From assembly GCF_000719095.1 (NCBI RefSeq), contig NZ_JOEH01000013.1, positions 62,001 to 126,000 of the forward strand: 64,000 nucleotides of DNA. Direction: 5' to 3'. A program made the position numbers and the translations under genes. Shown one piece after another: positions 16,012 to 24,481 of this stretch. The notes beneath the pieces were generated by a model. That model was not told the DNA's origin. It saw only the letters and a list, made by a program, of their open reading frames with translations, and did no database searches. Every line of letters starts with the position of its first letter. The stretch's first letter is position 1. Origin of the DNA: Streptacidiphilus jeojiense (GTDB taxonomy: Bacteria; Actinomycetota; Actinomycetes; Streptomycetales; Streptomycetaceae).

Positions 16012-18725
16012 CAGCACCCCCGGGCCGCCAGTGCGGCAGCCTGCGGAAGCCCCATCCGCAGGTACGCCGCGCGGGCGAGGGCGTGCAGTTCGCGGGCGGC
16101 CCGCTGGTCCCCCAGCTGGTGCTGGACCCGGCCGAGGAGATCACGGCTGCGGGCCGTCTCGATGGGATCGCCGCAGGTCTCGGCGATCTCCAGGGCCTCG
16201 TTGTGCAGCGGCAGCGCGGGTTCGGGCGTGCGCAGCGCGCTCAGCGTCTCGCCCAGGTTGTTGAGCGCCTCCGCCAGGTTGAGCGTGCCGTCGTGTGCCC
16301 GGATCAGGTCGAGTGCCGTCCGGTGGTGCTGGAGCGCCTCCTCGGTCCGGCCCTGCTCCCTGCGGACGTTGCCGATGTTGCCGAGGGCGATGCCCTCGCT
16401 GGTGCGGTCCTCCAACTGCCCGCTGAGGGTGACGGCCTCCTCGAAGCGGGCCAGGGCGGCGGCGTGGTCGCCCATCAGGAAGTGGATCAGCCCCAGGTTG
16501 TCGATGGTGATCAGTTCCCCGGTCCGGTCGTTCCCCTCGCGATCGAGGACCAGGGCCTGGCGGTGGTGTTCGAGTGCCTCGTCGAGCCGGCCCAGATGAC
16601 GGCAGGTCACTCCCAGGTTGTCGAGGGAGATGCTCTGACCGATGGTGTTGCCCAGCCGCCGCTGGAGTTCGAGCGCCTCGCGGTTGAGGGCCAGCGACTC
16701 CTCCAGCCGCCCCTGCCGACGGTGGATCAGACCCAGGTTCCCGACCGCGATCGCCTCGTTGGAGTCGTCGCCCTCCGCCCTGCTCAGGCGTAGCGCCTGC
16801 TCGAAGTGGTGCAACGACTGGTCCAGCCGACCGAGCAGTCCGTGCACCGCGCCCAGGTTGTTGAGCACGGCCGCCAGGGAGTCCTTCCTGCCGTGCTCCT
16901 GGAGGACCGCCATCGCCTCCTCCAGTGCGGCGAGCGCCGACTGGTAGTCCCGGAGCTGCAGATGGGTGAGGCCGATGAAGCGCAGCGCTCCGGCCTCGGC
17001 CACCACGTCGCCCGCCGCGCGCGCCAGCCGCAGAGCCCGTTCGTGGAGCACTAGCGCCTGCTTGCCGTGGGCTCCGCGCTCCAGATAGCGGGCCAGGATC
17101 GCCGACAGGTCGATGGCGTGCTGCGGGAGTCCGGGCAGTCCGCTCGCCGCGACCAGGTTGGAGCGTTCGGTGTCCAGCCAATTGACGGCGGCCGTACGGT
17201 CGGTGAATTCCTCGGTCACGCCATTGGGCGGTTTGATCTCGGGACGGCGGTGGCGTTCGTGCGGGAACATCGCGTCCATCGCGATCGACGCCGAGTACCG
17301 GTAGTGGTCGAACAACTGCTGCAGCGCATTCTCGCGTTCGGCTTCCGGAAGGCTCGCGGCCTGCGCGGCACTGTGGATCCGCAGGAGGTCGTGCAGGGTG
17401 TAGCGGTCGGCCTGCAACTGCTCGACCAGGTGGGCGTCGAGCAGTTCCTCCAGGCTCCGTTCGGCGTCGTCGGTCCGCAGTCCGACCAGGGCCGCCACGG
17501 CCCGGGCGTCGACGTCGGCCCCGGGCACCAGGCCGAGTTGCGCGAAGACCCGCTGTTCCTGCCAGGCCAGGTGGTTGAAGGAGGTCTGGAAGGCCGCGGC
17601 GACCGCCAGGTCGGAGGTCGCCAGTTCGCCCAACCGTCGGCGTTCGTCGCTGAGGCGTTCCACCAGCAGTGCCACGGACCAGGAGGACCGGTGCCTGAGC
17701 CGGGCGGCGGCGATGCGTATGGCCAGCGGAAGTCGGCCGCAGAGCTCCACGATGGCCGCCACCGCCTCCGGCTCGGCGTCCGCGCGGGGGCCGAGGACGC
17801 GCTGGAACAGCAGCACCGCGTCGGCCGCCGAGAGCAGGTCCAGGGAGAGGCTCCGCCCGCCTTCCAGGCTGACCAGACGCCTGCGGCTGGTCACCAGGAC
17901 GAGACTGCCACCGGAACCGGGGAGCAGCGGGCGCACCTGTTCGGCCGAGGCCGCGTTGTCGATGACCAGCAGGACCCGGTGGTCCGCCAGTTCGGCGCGC
18001 CAGGCGGCGGCCCGCTCCGCCAGCCCCGCCGGGATGCTGTCGGCGCTGCGACCGTGGGTGCGCAGCAGGGTGTCCAACGCCGCTGCCGGGTCGACGGGGT
18101 CCTGCCCCACCGTGTGGGCGTGCAGGTCCAGGTAGTACTGGCCGTCCGGGAAGAGGTGCGCCAGCCGGTGGCCGGCATGGACCGCCAGTGCCGTCTTCCC
18201 CACGCCCGCCATTCCGTCGACGGCCAGCAGCGCGGGCCCGGCCTCCGCGGTGGTTCCGGCGGCCTCGATGATCGACAGGACCTCCTTCTCCCGGGCGGTG
18301 AAGTCCGCCGGACCGGGAGGAAGGAAGTTGCGTCCGGAAGCCGCTGGTGCGGTCGGCGCGGTCGGTGCAGTTGGTTCCAACGGTGCGTCAGGGTCTGTAC
18401 CAGCGCTCTGGATCCGCACGCCGTCGGTTGCCTGCGCCACCCGCTTCCAGGCGGCCCGCCACCGCTGCTCCTCCGGCGCCCCACCGCCGCAGGCCCGGAC
18501 CAGGGCGAGGACGACCTCCAGCTTCGGCAGCTCGCGGCGGCGCGGATTCAGCGCGTCCGCGAGAGTGCTCCGCGGCACACCGCTCCGTCGCTGCAGTTCC
18601 TGGAGCGACGGCTTGCCGGCACCGACCTTCAACGCCCGCAACGCCAGAATGAACTCCCCCACACTCCCCGCCGGCTCCTCCGGAGCCGAGTCCTGCTGAA
18701 TTCCGGGCATGCCGAAATGACCCAT
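16005..18725 (-). CDS. STAND regulator: XRE-type HTH, NB-ARC NTPase, TPR repeats
   Basis: A 906-residue signal-transduction ATPase. An XRE-like helix-turn-helix lies at about residues 20-80 (SLQELQRRSGVPRSTLADAL). Then comes an NB-ARC/STAND module with Walker A GMAGVGKTAL, Walker B VLLVIDNAAS, sensor VTSRRRLVSL and a winged-helix part ending LHDLLRIHSAAQA. The C-terminal third is at least eight TPR repeats (LNNLGAVHGLLGRLDQSL, VGNLGLIHRRQGRLEESL and so on). Such proteins switch on ATP binding after the TPR part meets a ligand. The ATG at 18725 has a G-rich site 7 bases upstream. The open frame reaches 18845, but the extra residues look non-coding. Its target is unknown. It lies next to the nucleotide-cyclase/NLR-like operon, though a terminator separates them. 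Confidence 0.9.
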   Translation of the reverse strand: MGHFGMPGIQQDSAPEEPAGSVGEFILALRALKVGAGKPSLQELQRRSGVPRSTLADALNPRRRELPKLEVVLALVRACGGGAPEEQRWRAAWKRVAQATDGVRIQSAGTDPDAPLEPTAPTAPTAPAASGRNFLPPGPADFTAREKEVLSIIEAAGTTAEAGPALLAVDGMAGVGKTALAVHAGHRLAHLFPDGQYYLDLHAHTVGQDPVDPAAALDTLLRTHGRSADSIPAGLAERAAAWRAELADHRVLLVIDNAASAEQVRPLLPGSGGSLVLVTSRRRLVSLEGGRSLSLDLLSAADAVLLFQRVLGPRADAEPEAVAAIVELCGRLPLAIRIAAARLRHRSSWSVALLVERLSDERRRLGELATSDLAVAAAFQTSFNHLAWQEQRVFAQLGLVPGADVDARAVAALVGLRTDDAERSLEELLDAHLVEQLQADRYTLHDLLRIHSAAQAASLPEAERENALQQLFDHYRYSASIAMDAMFPHERHRRPEIKPPNGVTEEFTDRTAAVNWLDTERSNLVAASGLPGLPQHAIDLSAILARYLERGAHGKQALVLHERALRLARAAGDVVAEAGALRFIGLTHLQLRDYQSALAALEEAMAVLQEHGRKDSLAAVLNNLGAVHGLLGRLDQSLHHFEQALRLSRAEGDDSNEAIAVGNLGLIHRRQGRLEESLALNREALELQRRLGNTIGQSISLDNLGVTCRHLGRLDEALEHHRQALVLDREGNDRTGELITIDNLGLIHFLMGDHAAALARFEEAVTLSGQLEDRTSEGIALGNIGNVRREQGRTEEALQHHRTALDLIRAHDGTLNLAEALNNLGETLSALRTPEPALPLHNEALEIAETCGDPIETARSRDLLGRVQHQLGDQRAARELHALARAAYLRMGLPQAAALAARGCCP

Positions 18726-18863
18726 TGGTGCGCCCCCCGTGTCCTTGGGCGTGATGCCCATGACAAGAGTAGGCGACCGGCAATCCGGAGTCATCCGGAA
18801 TCGTACGGACACATCCCAATGGAACGACGGGGGGCGAGGCCCCATGGGGATCGGCCGTGAATG

Positions 18864-18903
18864 CCGTTCGCCCTCGACGATCGCGATCGTCGAGGGCGAA
18901 CGG
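18864..18903. terminator. 40-base perfect palindrome, bidirectional terminator
   Basis: Arms 18864-18883 and 18884-18903 are perfectly complementary over 20 bases with no loop bases left over in the sequence (centre GATCG/CGATC). It lies 16 bases after the stop of the small secreted-protein gene on the minus strand and ahead of the STAND gene, so it insulates the two. Confidence 0.8.
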
Positions 18904-18919
18904 TGACTGTGCCGGATCG

Positions 18920-19306
18920 TCAGCAGCGGTTCAGGCCGTTGTGGAACGCGGCCGCACCGTCCACGTAGGGGGCGAACGTCCAGGCGGTGGTCGGGGCGTT
19001 GAAGTAGTCGGTGTACCCGTAGGCGCCGTAGTTGACCTGGCTGGTCTTGTACCAGACGTCACCGTCGTTGCCGACCTGCTGGCCGACGACCCAGCAGATG
19101 GCCACGATGCTGTCGTGGTTGGAGGCGTACAGGTCGTAGTCGTACTTGGAGGAGCCCGAGTTGGCCTGCGAGTACACGCCGACCCCGTGGCTGGTGCTGA
19201 CCGAGATCGGAATGTACGTGCTGGCCGACGCGCTTCCCGCGGCGAGGCCGACGGTGGAGGCGGCCAGGGTCAGTCCGGCGATGGTGGTGCCGAGGATCTT
19301 CCGCAT
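18920..19306 (-). CDS. small secreted SH3-like protein
   Basis: A 128-residue protein with a Sec signal peptide (MRKILGTTIAGLTLAASTVG, cleavage after about residue 31 at SASAS). The mature part of about 97 residues resembles a bacterial SH3-like domain (GVGVYSQANSGSSKYDYD…AICWVVGQQVGNDGDVWYKT), with two Cys that could form a disulfide (CW near the middle and the C-terminal RC). Function unknown. Similar Streptomyces proteins are secreted and may bind cell wall or act in development. It lies 187 bases downstream of the M48 protease gene on the same strand. Confidence 0.75.
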   Translation of the reverse strand: MRKILGTTIAGLTLAASTVGLAAGSASASTYIPISVSTSHGVGVYSQANSGSSKYDYDLYASNHDSIVAICWVVGQQVGNDGDVWYKTSQVNYGAYGYTDYFNAPTTAWTFAPYVDGAAAFHNGLNRC

Positions 19307-19493
19307 GGTTGGTCCCGTTCCTGGAGATGGTGTGTACATGCCATGTGCTGGCCAGTGGCCGCACCGCTTCCGGCGAAGCGGATCGGCCGCTGTCGGCCTT
19401 CGCCAGCATGGCCGCAGGCAGGTCACCGGGGCCACGATCTCGGACAGGCCCGGACGACCCCGGACGATGCCGGATCGTCCATGCATCGATGCG

Positions 19494-20873
19494 CTAACCG
19501 ATGAAGGGGCGCAGCCGGTGCAGCCGGGTGTGGTAGTCGGGATGCATGTCGAACAGTCCGGCCAGCCCCCGGTGCTGTGCCTTCGGCTGGGTCCGGGCCT
19601 GGGGCGAGGCCCACTGCCCGGTCGGGAGCGATCCCCAGGCCGCTGGAGCCGCCGCGCCTCCGGATGCCGCCGCGGCCTCGCGCTGAGCCAGGACCTCGAC
19701 CAGTTGCGGTGCGAACCCGAGTGACGCCGCATAGGCGTCCGCGCTGAGTTCGGCCCTGCGGCTCAGCATCGCGAGCAGCAGCGGGGCGGCTGCCAGGGGG
19801 ATGACGAACCACCAGGCCCGCGCCAGCACGGTCAGTGCGATGGAGCCGAGGACCAGGGCCAGGCAGCCGCCGCAGGCCACGTTGCCGCCGCGGAACAGGC
19901 GCGACAGCCCTGCCCGGGTCAGGCCCCAGGCCGTACGGGCGGGCAGGGCGTACCAGTGCGCCAGCATGCGGGTCCAGGTGTGCCCGCTGACGTGGTGTCC
20001 GAGTTCGTGCGACAGCACCGCGGCCAGTTGGCTGTTCGGCAGCTGCTGCATGGCCTGAGTGGTCACCCCGACGATGTGGCCCGCGGCAGCGTTCGCATTG
20101 AGCTCGTCGCGCTCCTGGATCCACAGTTCGTAGTGGCCACCGCGGACACCGCCGCGGCGGGTCACCTCGGTCCACACCGGCTCCAGCCGCGCGGCTTCGT
20201 CGCTTGTCGGGCGACGCATGCGCAGGGCGTAGCGCGCGATGGCGTCCTCGGCGGGGCGGTGGAAGACCATGAGCCCGGAGAGCAGCCAGGCGATACCGAC
20301 CACGAGTGCGAAGCCGGCACTGAACATGGAGCAGATGCCGACAATCAGCACGAAGCTCACCAGGCCCATGGGAACCGCTGCCATGAGCTGTCCGACGGCA
20401 GCCCGATCGGCGCCTCGCTGATGGGCCTTCAGCAGTATCCGGCCCTGCTGGAAGTGCATGTCGTCAAGAGCGGATCTCGGCGGCCCGATCGGCAGCTGCG
20501 GTGCCGGCCCGGGGGCCGGCTCCTGAACCGGCGGTCCCGGCGGCTGGGGCGGCGGACCCTGCTGATACCAGGGCGTCGCTGATCCGCCAGGATCAGTGCC
20601 CGCCCCGGTCGGACAGGTCGGGGTCCGGACGGGGTGGACGGCCTCCTGGACCGGGTGAGCAGACTCCTGATGCTGGTAGACGGGTACGTCCTCGCCCGGG
20701 TAGGCGGGTACGTCCTCACCGGGGTACACGGGTACGTCCCCGCCCGGGTAGGTGGGTGGCTCCTCGCCCGGGTAGGGCGGCGGTGCCCCATCGGGCCACG
20801 GACTCGGCTCAGAGGGAGCTCCCGGCTCCCCTGACGGGGACGGAAGTGGTGGTGGGGCGGACAGGTTGGACAT
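19494..20873 (-). CDS. M48-family membrane metalloprotease with Pro-rich repeat tail
   Basis: A 459-residue protein. The first 140 residues are disordered and proline-rich, with an 8-residue repeat based on YPGEDVP (24-base DNA repeats about 20680-20770). Two membrane helices follow (MGLVSFVLIVGICSMFSAGF, ALVVGIAWLLSGLMVF). The catalytic zinc motif HELGHH sits in SQLAAVLSHELGHHVSGHTW, and the third ligand Glu is in RRAELSADAYAASLG. Another hydrophobic pair lies between them. It is HtpX/STE24-like, with the active site probably at the cytoplasmic face. It is 31 bases downstream of the coiled-coil gene and is probably part of the same operon as the cyclase-like and NLR-like genes. Confidence 0.85.
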   Translation of the reverse strand: MSNLSAPPPLPSPSGEPGAPSEPSPWPDGAPPPYPGEEPPTYPGGDVPVYPGEDVPAYPGEDVPVYQHQESAHPVQEAVHPVRTPTCPTGAGTDPGGSATPWYQQGPPPQPPGPPVQEPAPGPAPQLPIGPPRSALDDMHFQQGRILLKAHQRGADRAAVGQLMAAVPMGLVSFVLIVGICSMFSAGFALVVGIAWLLSGLMVFHRPAEDAIARYALRMRRPTSDEAARLEPVWTEVTRRGGVRGGHYELWIQERDELNANAAAGHIVGVTTQAMQQLPNSQLAAVLSHELGHHVSGHTWTRMLAHWYALPARTAWGLTRAGLSRLFRGGNVACGGCLALVLGSIALTVLARAWWFVIPLAAAPLLLAMLSRRAELSADAYAASLGFAPQLVEVLAQREAAAASGGAAAPAAWGSLPTGQWASPQARTQPKAQHRGLAGLFDMHPDYHTRLHRLRPFIG

Positions 20874-20904
20874 GAGACCTCGATTCCCTTCGGGACGATC
20901 CACA

Positions 20905-22071
20905 TCAGGACTGGGGGCGGTACCCGAATGTCGGCTCAGAGTCCGCAGGAGCCGCCGACGCGGGCCCGGCCTCGTCGGCCGGGGTGGCCGTACCGGCCCC
21001 CTCTACCGCGTCTCGAACCGGTTCCCCCGGCCCCGCGGTCGGTGCCAGCCGTTCGTCGAGGATGTCGCGGATGGCCTTGGCCGCAAGCCGCCGCGGCTCG
21101 TCCAGCTGATGTTCCTCCAGGCCGCCGGGGCCTCCCTTGAGCGCCTGGAGGGCGAGGTCGAGCTTGTTCTGAATGGTCCGCAGATGATCGGCGCGGAGGT
21201 TCTCCATCACCAGCCGGGCGTCCTCGGGATGCTGGGAGAGATGGAAGGCCATCGCGGCCGGTCCCTGGCGCTCCAGGTAGTAGGTGTAGAAGGCGATCTT
21301 CTTCGCCTCGATCTCCTGGAGTTCGAGCCCCTTTCTGCCGCGATCCACTTCAAGCACATGCCCGAGCTGCTGCTGCTGCCAGGCGAGGTCGTGCTCCTGC
21401 CGTCCTGCCGCGAGTGCGCGCGCTGCGGCAAGCCCGTCGGCGAGGAGGTCGAGCTGGTGCTGGGGCTCCAGCCTCTGCCGCTCGTAGTCGATGGCACGCA
21501 GCTGCTGCTCGTGAGCGATGGCCGCCTCGTCGCGGCGGATCTGCAGGGCACAGGAGACAGCCAGCCCCTGAGCGGCCGTCAGTCGGCCGATGTCCAGCAT
21601 GCGCTGCTGGGCCTCGCGCTCCGCGATCCCGCTCTCCTCGATTCCGAACCGGCGCAGCAGCGGACGGATGAGAGCGTCCACGTTCCGCTGGACCAGCACG
21701 GGAACATCCCGTTCGCCGCTGGCGACGAACGCCGCCGGGTCCCGCACCTGCCACGTCCAGTCCAGGGTCACTTCGAACAGGAAGGCGTCGTTGGTGCTGG
21801 GCAGTGCGTAGGAGGACGAGCCGGTGTGCAGGCCCATGTCCACCTCGTACACGGTGGTCCACCGGCGGGAGGCGACGTCGGTGCGGTTGGGGCGGTGGGG
21901 CGGCAGGTAGGCGTCGAAGCCGCCCGTGGGCCTGGTGAAGACCAACGCGTAGTCGATGCGGGCGCTGCGCAGCGGCCTGAGGCGCGACAGTTCCTGGATC
22001 GTCACCACCGGGTCGACGATCTGTGAGTCGCGGTTGGCGTCCTGTTGCCACTGGGGTGGGCGGCTGACCAT
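20905..22071 (-). CDS. uncharacterised protein with central coiled coil
   Basis: A 388-residue protein that I do not recognise. Residues 1-120 look beta-rich (YALVFTRPTGGFDAYLPPHR, WTTVYEVDMGLHTG, LFEVTLDWTWQVRDPAAFV), a layout reminiscent of the SPFH/band-7 fold. Residues about 150-280 are charged helices rich in Q, R and E (EREAQQRMLDIGRL, EHDLAWQQQQLGHVLEVDRG) and probably form a coiled coil. The C-terminus is a disordered Ala/Pro tail. The start at 22071 is preceded by a weak AGAGAG. A GTG at 22125 is an alternative. It sits between the NLR-like gene (68 bases upstream) and the M48 gene. By analogy, a band-7/M48 pair could work at the membrane. Confidence 0.6.
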   Translation of the reverse strand: MVSRPPQWQQDANRDSQIVDPVVTIQELSRLRPLRSARIDYALVFTRPTGGFDAYLPPHRPNRTDVASRRWTTVYEVDMGLHTGSSSYALPSTNDAFLFEVTLDWTWQVRDPAAFVASGERDVPVLVQRNVDALIRPLLRRFGIEESGIAEREAQQRMLDIGRLTAAQGLAVSCALQIRRDEAAIAHEQQLRAIDYERQRLEPQHQLDLLADGLAAARALAAGRQEHDLAWQQQQLGHVLEVDRGRKGLELQEIEAKKIAFYTYYLERQGPAAMAFHLSQHPEDARLVMENLRADHLRTIQNKLDLALQALKGGPGGLEEHQLDEPRRLAAKAIRDILDERLAPTAGPGEPVRDAVEGAGTATPADEAGPASAAPADSEPTFGYRPQS

Positions 22072-22139
22072 GGGTTTTCTCTCTGTCCGTTCCTGGTCGG
22101 ATGTGGTTGTCGGGTATGCGGTCACACGGGCGCGAGCGC

Positions 22140-24476
22140 TCAGCCGAGGATCACGGCGCGCAGTCGGGCGGCGACGGCCGGCTGCTCCTGCTCACCGGAT
22201 TCCGCGCGGACGTTCTCCAACAGGTACGCCAGGCGCTTTCGGTCCTCGGAGGTCACGGCCACCGCCGAGAGCAGTTCGGCCAGGGCCGTCTCGGCGTCAC
22301 CGTCGTCATCGGCGCGCCGCACCCAGCCGCGGACCACTGCCAGCGCGGACGAGGTCGACCCGGGGTCGTTGAGGGCCGCGTGCCACAGCGCGGCCTGGGC
22401 CTGACGCAGCAGCGCGCCGTCGGTACCGGGGGTCGCGTCGGCCCGTGCGAAGAGGTCGATGAGCAGCGGACGTCCGGCACCCTCGGCCTCGTCGGTGGGA
22501 CCCCCGGCATGGATGACCGTGTGCAGCACGAATTCCCGGGTGGAGTGGGCCTGCAGCAACGGGACCAGGCGGTCCCAGAGATGGGCCGCGCGACGGTGCT
22601 CCTCGCCCGCCGGCTCCTCTGCCTGGGCAAGCAGCAACGATGCCGCGGCCTGGGCCAGTTCATCCGGTTCGTCGGCGAACGCCCGGGACGGTCCACCGCG
22701 AGCCCCGACTGCTCGCGCCGCCTCGGTGAGCGCGTCGAGTGCCTCCGCGGCGAAGGTGTCACCGACCGATGCATAGGTGCGGACCGCAGTCCAGCGCAGC
22801 CGGTGGTCGGAGTCGGTGATCCAGGAGCGAAGGATCCGCGGAACATGGAGGGCGCCCAGATGGTGGGCCAGGGCCAGCGCGTTGGCGGCGACCAGCCTGC
22901 TGCGGTAGCGGACGGCTCCGGCCCACGGCCGGACCAGCAGGGCCATCGCGGAGGGCAGATCGGCCGCCAGCAGGACGGCCGCCGTGGACGCGGCGCGGGT
23001 GTGGACGATCGGCCGTGGGTCGTTCGCGAGGCGCCGCAGCCAGGCGAGCAGGGCGGTGCGCGAGGAAGGTTGGCCGAGCCATGCCTCGCGCAGCAGGGCG
23101 ATGGCGGTGAACGGTGAGCTGAATCTCAACTTCGTCTGCGGCACCGGACCCCAGTCCGTCACCTCGGTCTCCTGGTACTGCTGGGCGCCGGCGAAGGCGA
23201 TGCGCTTGGCGCTGGATGCGCCGAAGACCGGGATCCGGGCCGGCTCCTCCGGATCCTCGACGCGCTGCAGCAGTTGGTGCAGGACATCGCCGAACTCGGC
23301 GATGAGCGGGAAGGGGGACTCGTCGAAGGCTGCGAGGGAGAGCAGGAACGCCTTCTCGTGCAGACCTGCTTCGCTGTCGTCGAACCACTCGCGCACCTGG
23401 CGCTCCGCGGAGTAGTGCCCGAAGTCCGCCAGCGCGGACAGCGGGAGTTCACCCCGTGCGTACGCCCCGACGCACTGGGCGAAGCGTGCGAGCTCCTGGA
23501 CGGGGCGATCGTGCTCGACCACCTCCTGCACCTGGTCGAGCGCGAGCAGGTCCTTGACCGGGTGCCCGGCGAGGTCCTCCCGGCCGAGATGGGCGCGCAG
23601 CAGCGAGGTGGCGAGCGGTGCTCGCCACAGGGTGTGCGGCACGCCGTCAGGGATGCCCAGGTGCCGGCCGGTGACGATGACCAGGAAGCCGCCGTTGGCC
23701 CGCAGTCTCTCGGCCGCCGCTCGGACATGGGGCTCGCGCAGGGCACGCTCGGTGCGGCTGTCGAAGCCGTCGAGGAGGTAGCCGCAGGCAGAGTCCAGCA
23801 CTCCGGGGAGTCGCCCCGGCGCCAGTGCCGGGTCCAAGGCGCGGTACGAGGTCGCGCCGACCGTCCGCAGCAGCATCAGCGCGGCACTGCGCCGACCGGT
23901 TGCCGCGGAGCCCGAGAGCACGGCCACCCGGTGCTCACGCAACTGCTCGAGAGCCGCGCCGAAGGGATCGGCCGCGGTGTCGGTCCAGACCCCCTCCGCC
24001 TGGGGTTCCGGGTACGCGAACCGCTCGGAGAGAGCCTCGACCTCCGCTGCGGGGATCTCCCCCGAAGCGCCTTCGGGTTCACCCTGGCCCAGGTGGTATT
24101 CGACCTTCGTACCGCCGAGGATCACATCGCCGGTGACCTCGCCTCCGCTCACCCCGTGCTGGTCACCGCCCACGAGTGAGCCGCCGAGGCGTGCCGATGC
24201 GCCGAGGATGATGGTGGGGCTGTGCTGGTAGAGCTCCCGGCGGGAGTCCCAGGCATGGCGCGGCACCCCGTCATCCTGGTCGTCCGGATCCGCTTCCGCG
24301 CCGGCAGCAGGCTGCTCGCCCGGCTCGGCGTCGGCGTCCGGTTGCGGCTTCCCGTCCGGGGGCGATCCGCCGTTGCCGGGCTTGGCGCCGACCGGCGACT
24401 CCGCCCCGACCGGGTCGGCGGCGGCGCCGTCCGCGGGACCCGCCGCGGCGGGCTGCTGCACTGCGTCATCCGTCAT
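22140..24476 (-). CDS. NLR/STAND-like protein with degenerate P-loop and GGDQHGVSGG motif
   Basis: A 778-residue protein. Residues 1-80 are disordered and acidic. Residues about 98-122 carry a Gly/Val repeat motif with the core GGDQHGVSGG, nearly identical to the C-terminal tail of the gene just upstream. Residues 180-330 resemble an NTPase domain, but the Walker A is GSAATGRRS, without the catalytic Lys; LDGFDSRTE may be a Walker B remnant. The rest (about 430-778) is helical, probably HEAT/TPR-like repeats (ASTAAVLLAADLPSAMALL, LVAANALALAHHLGAL). The start is 5 bases after the upstream stop, and GTG 24485 would overlap it by four bases. The motif position suggests nucleated signalling to the partner protein. 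Confidence 0.7.
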   Translation of the reverse strand: MTDDAVQQPAAAGPADGAAADPVGAESPVGAKPGNGGSPPDGKPQPDADAEPGEQPAAGAEADPDDQDDGVPRHAWDSRRELYQHSPTIILGASARLGGSLVGGDQHGVSGGEVTGDVILGGTKVEYHLGQGEPEGASGEIPAAEVEALSERFAYPEPQAEGVWTDTAADPFGAALEQLREHRVAVLSGSAATGRRSAALMLLRTVGATSYRALDPALAPGRLPGVLDSACGYLLDGFDSRTERALREPHVRAAAERLRANGGFLVIVTGRHLGIPDGVPHTLWRAPLATSLLRAHLGREDLAGHPVKDLLALDQVQEVVEHDRPVQELARFAQCVGAYARGELPLSALADFGHYSAERQVREWFDDSEAGLHEKAFLLSLAAFDESPFPLIAEFGDVLHQLLQRVEDPEEPARIPVFGASSAKRIAFAGAQQYQETEVTDWGPVPQTKLRFSSPFTAIALLREAWLGQPSSRTALLAWLRRLANDPRPIVHTRAASTAAVLLAADLPSAMALLVRPWAGAVRYRSRLVAANALALAHHLGALHVPRILRSWITDSDHRLRWTAVRTYASVGDTFAAEALDALTEAARAVGARGGPSRAFADEPDELAQAAASLLLAQAEEPAGEEHRRAAHLWDRLVPLLQAHSTREFVLHTVIHAGGPTDEAEGAGRPLLIDLFARADATPGTDGALLRQAQAALWHAALNDPGSTSSALAVVRGWVRRADDDGDAETALAELLSAVAVTSEDRKRLAYLLENVRAESGEQEQPAVAARLRAVILG

Positions 24477-24481
24477 GCCCG

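Noticed and set aside
13270..16599. A very long plus-strand open frame of 1109 codons
   Set aside because: It is a GC-rich shadow of the kinase, KstD-like and STAND genes: rich in Arg/Pro/Gly with no domain pattern, while the other frames give clear families.
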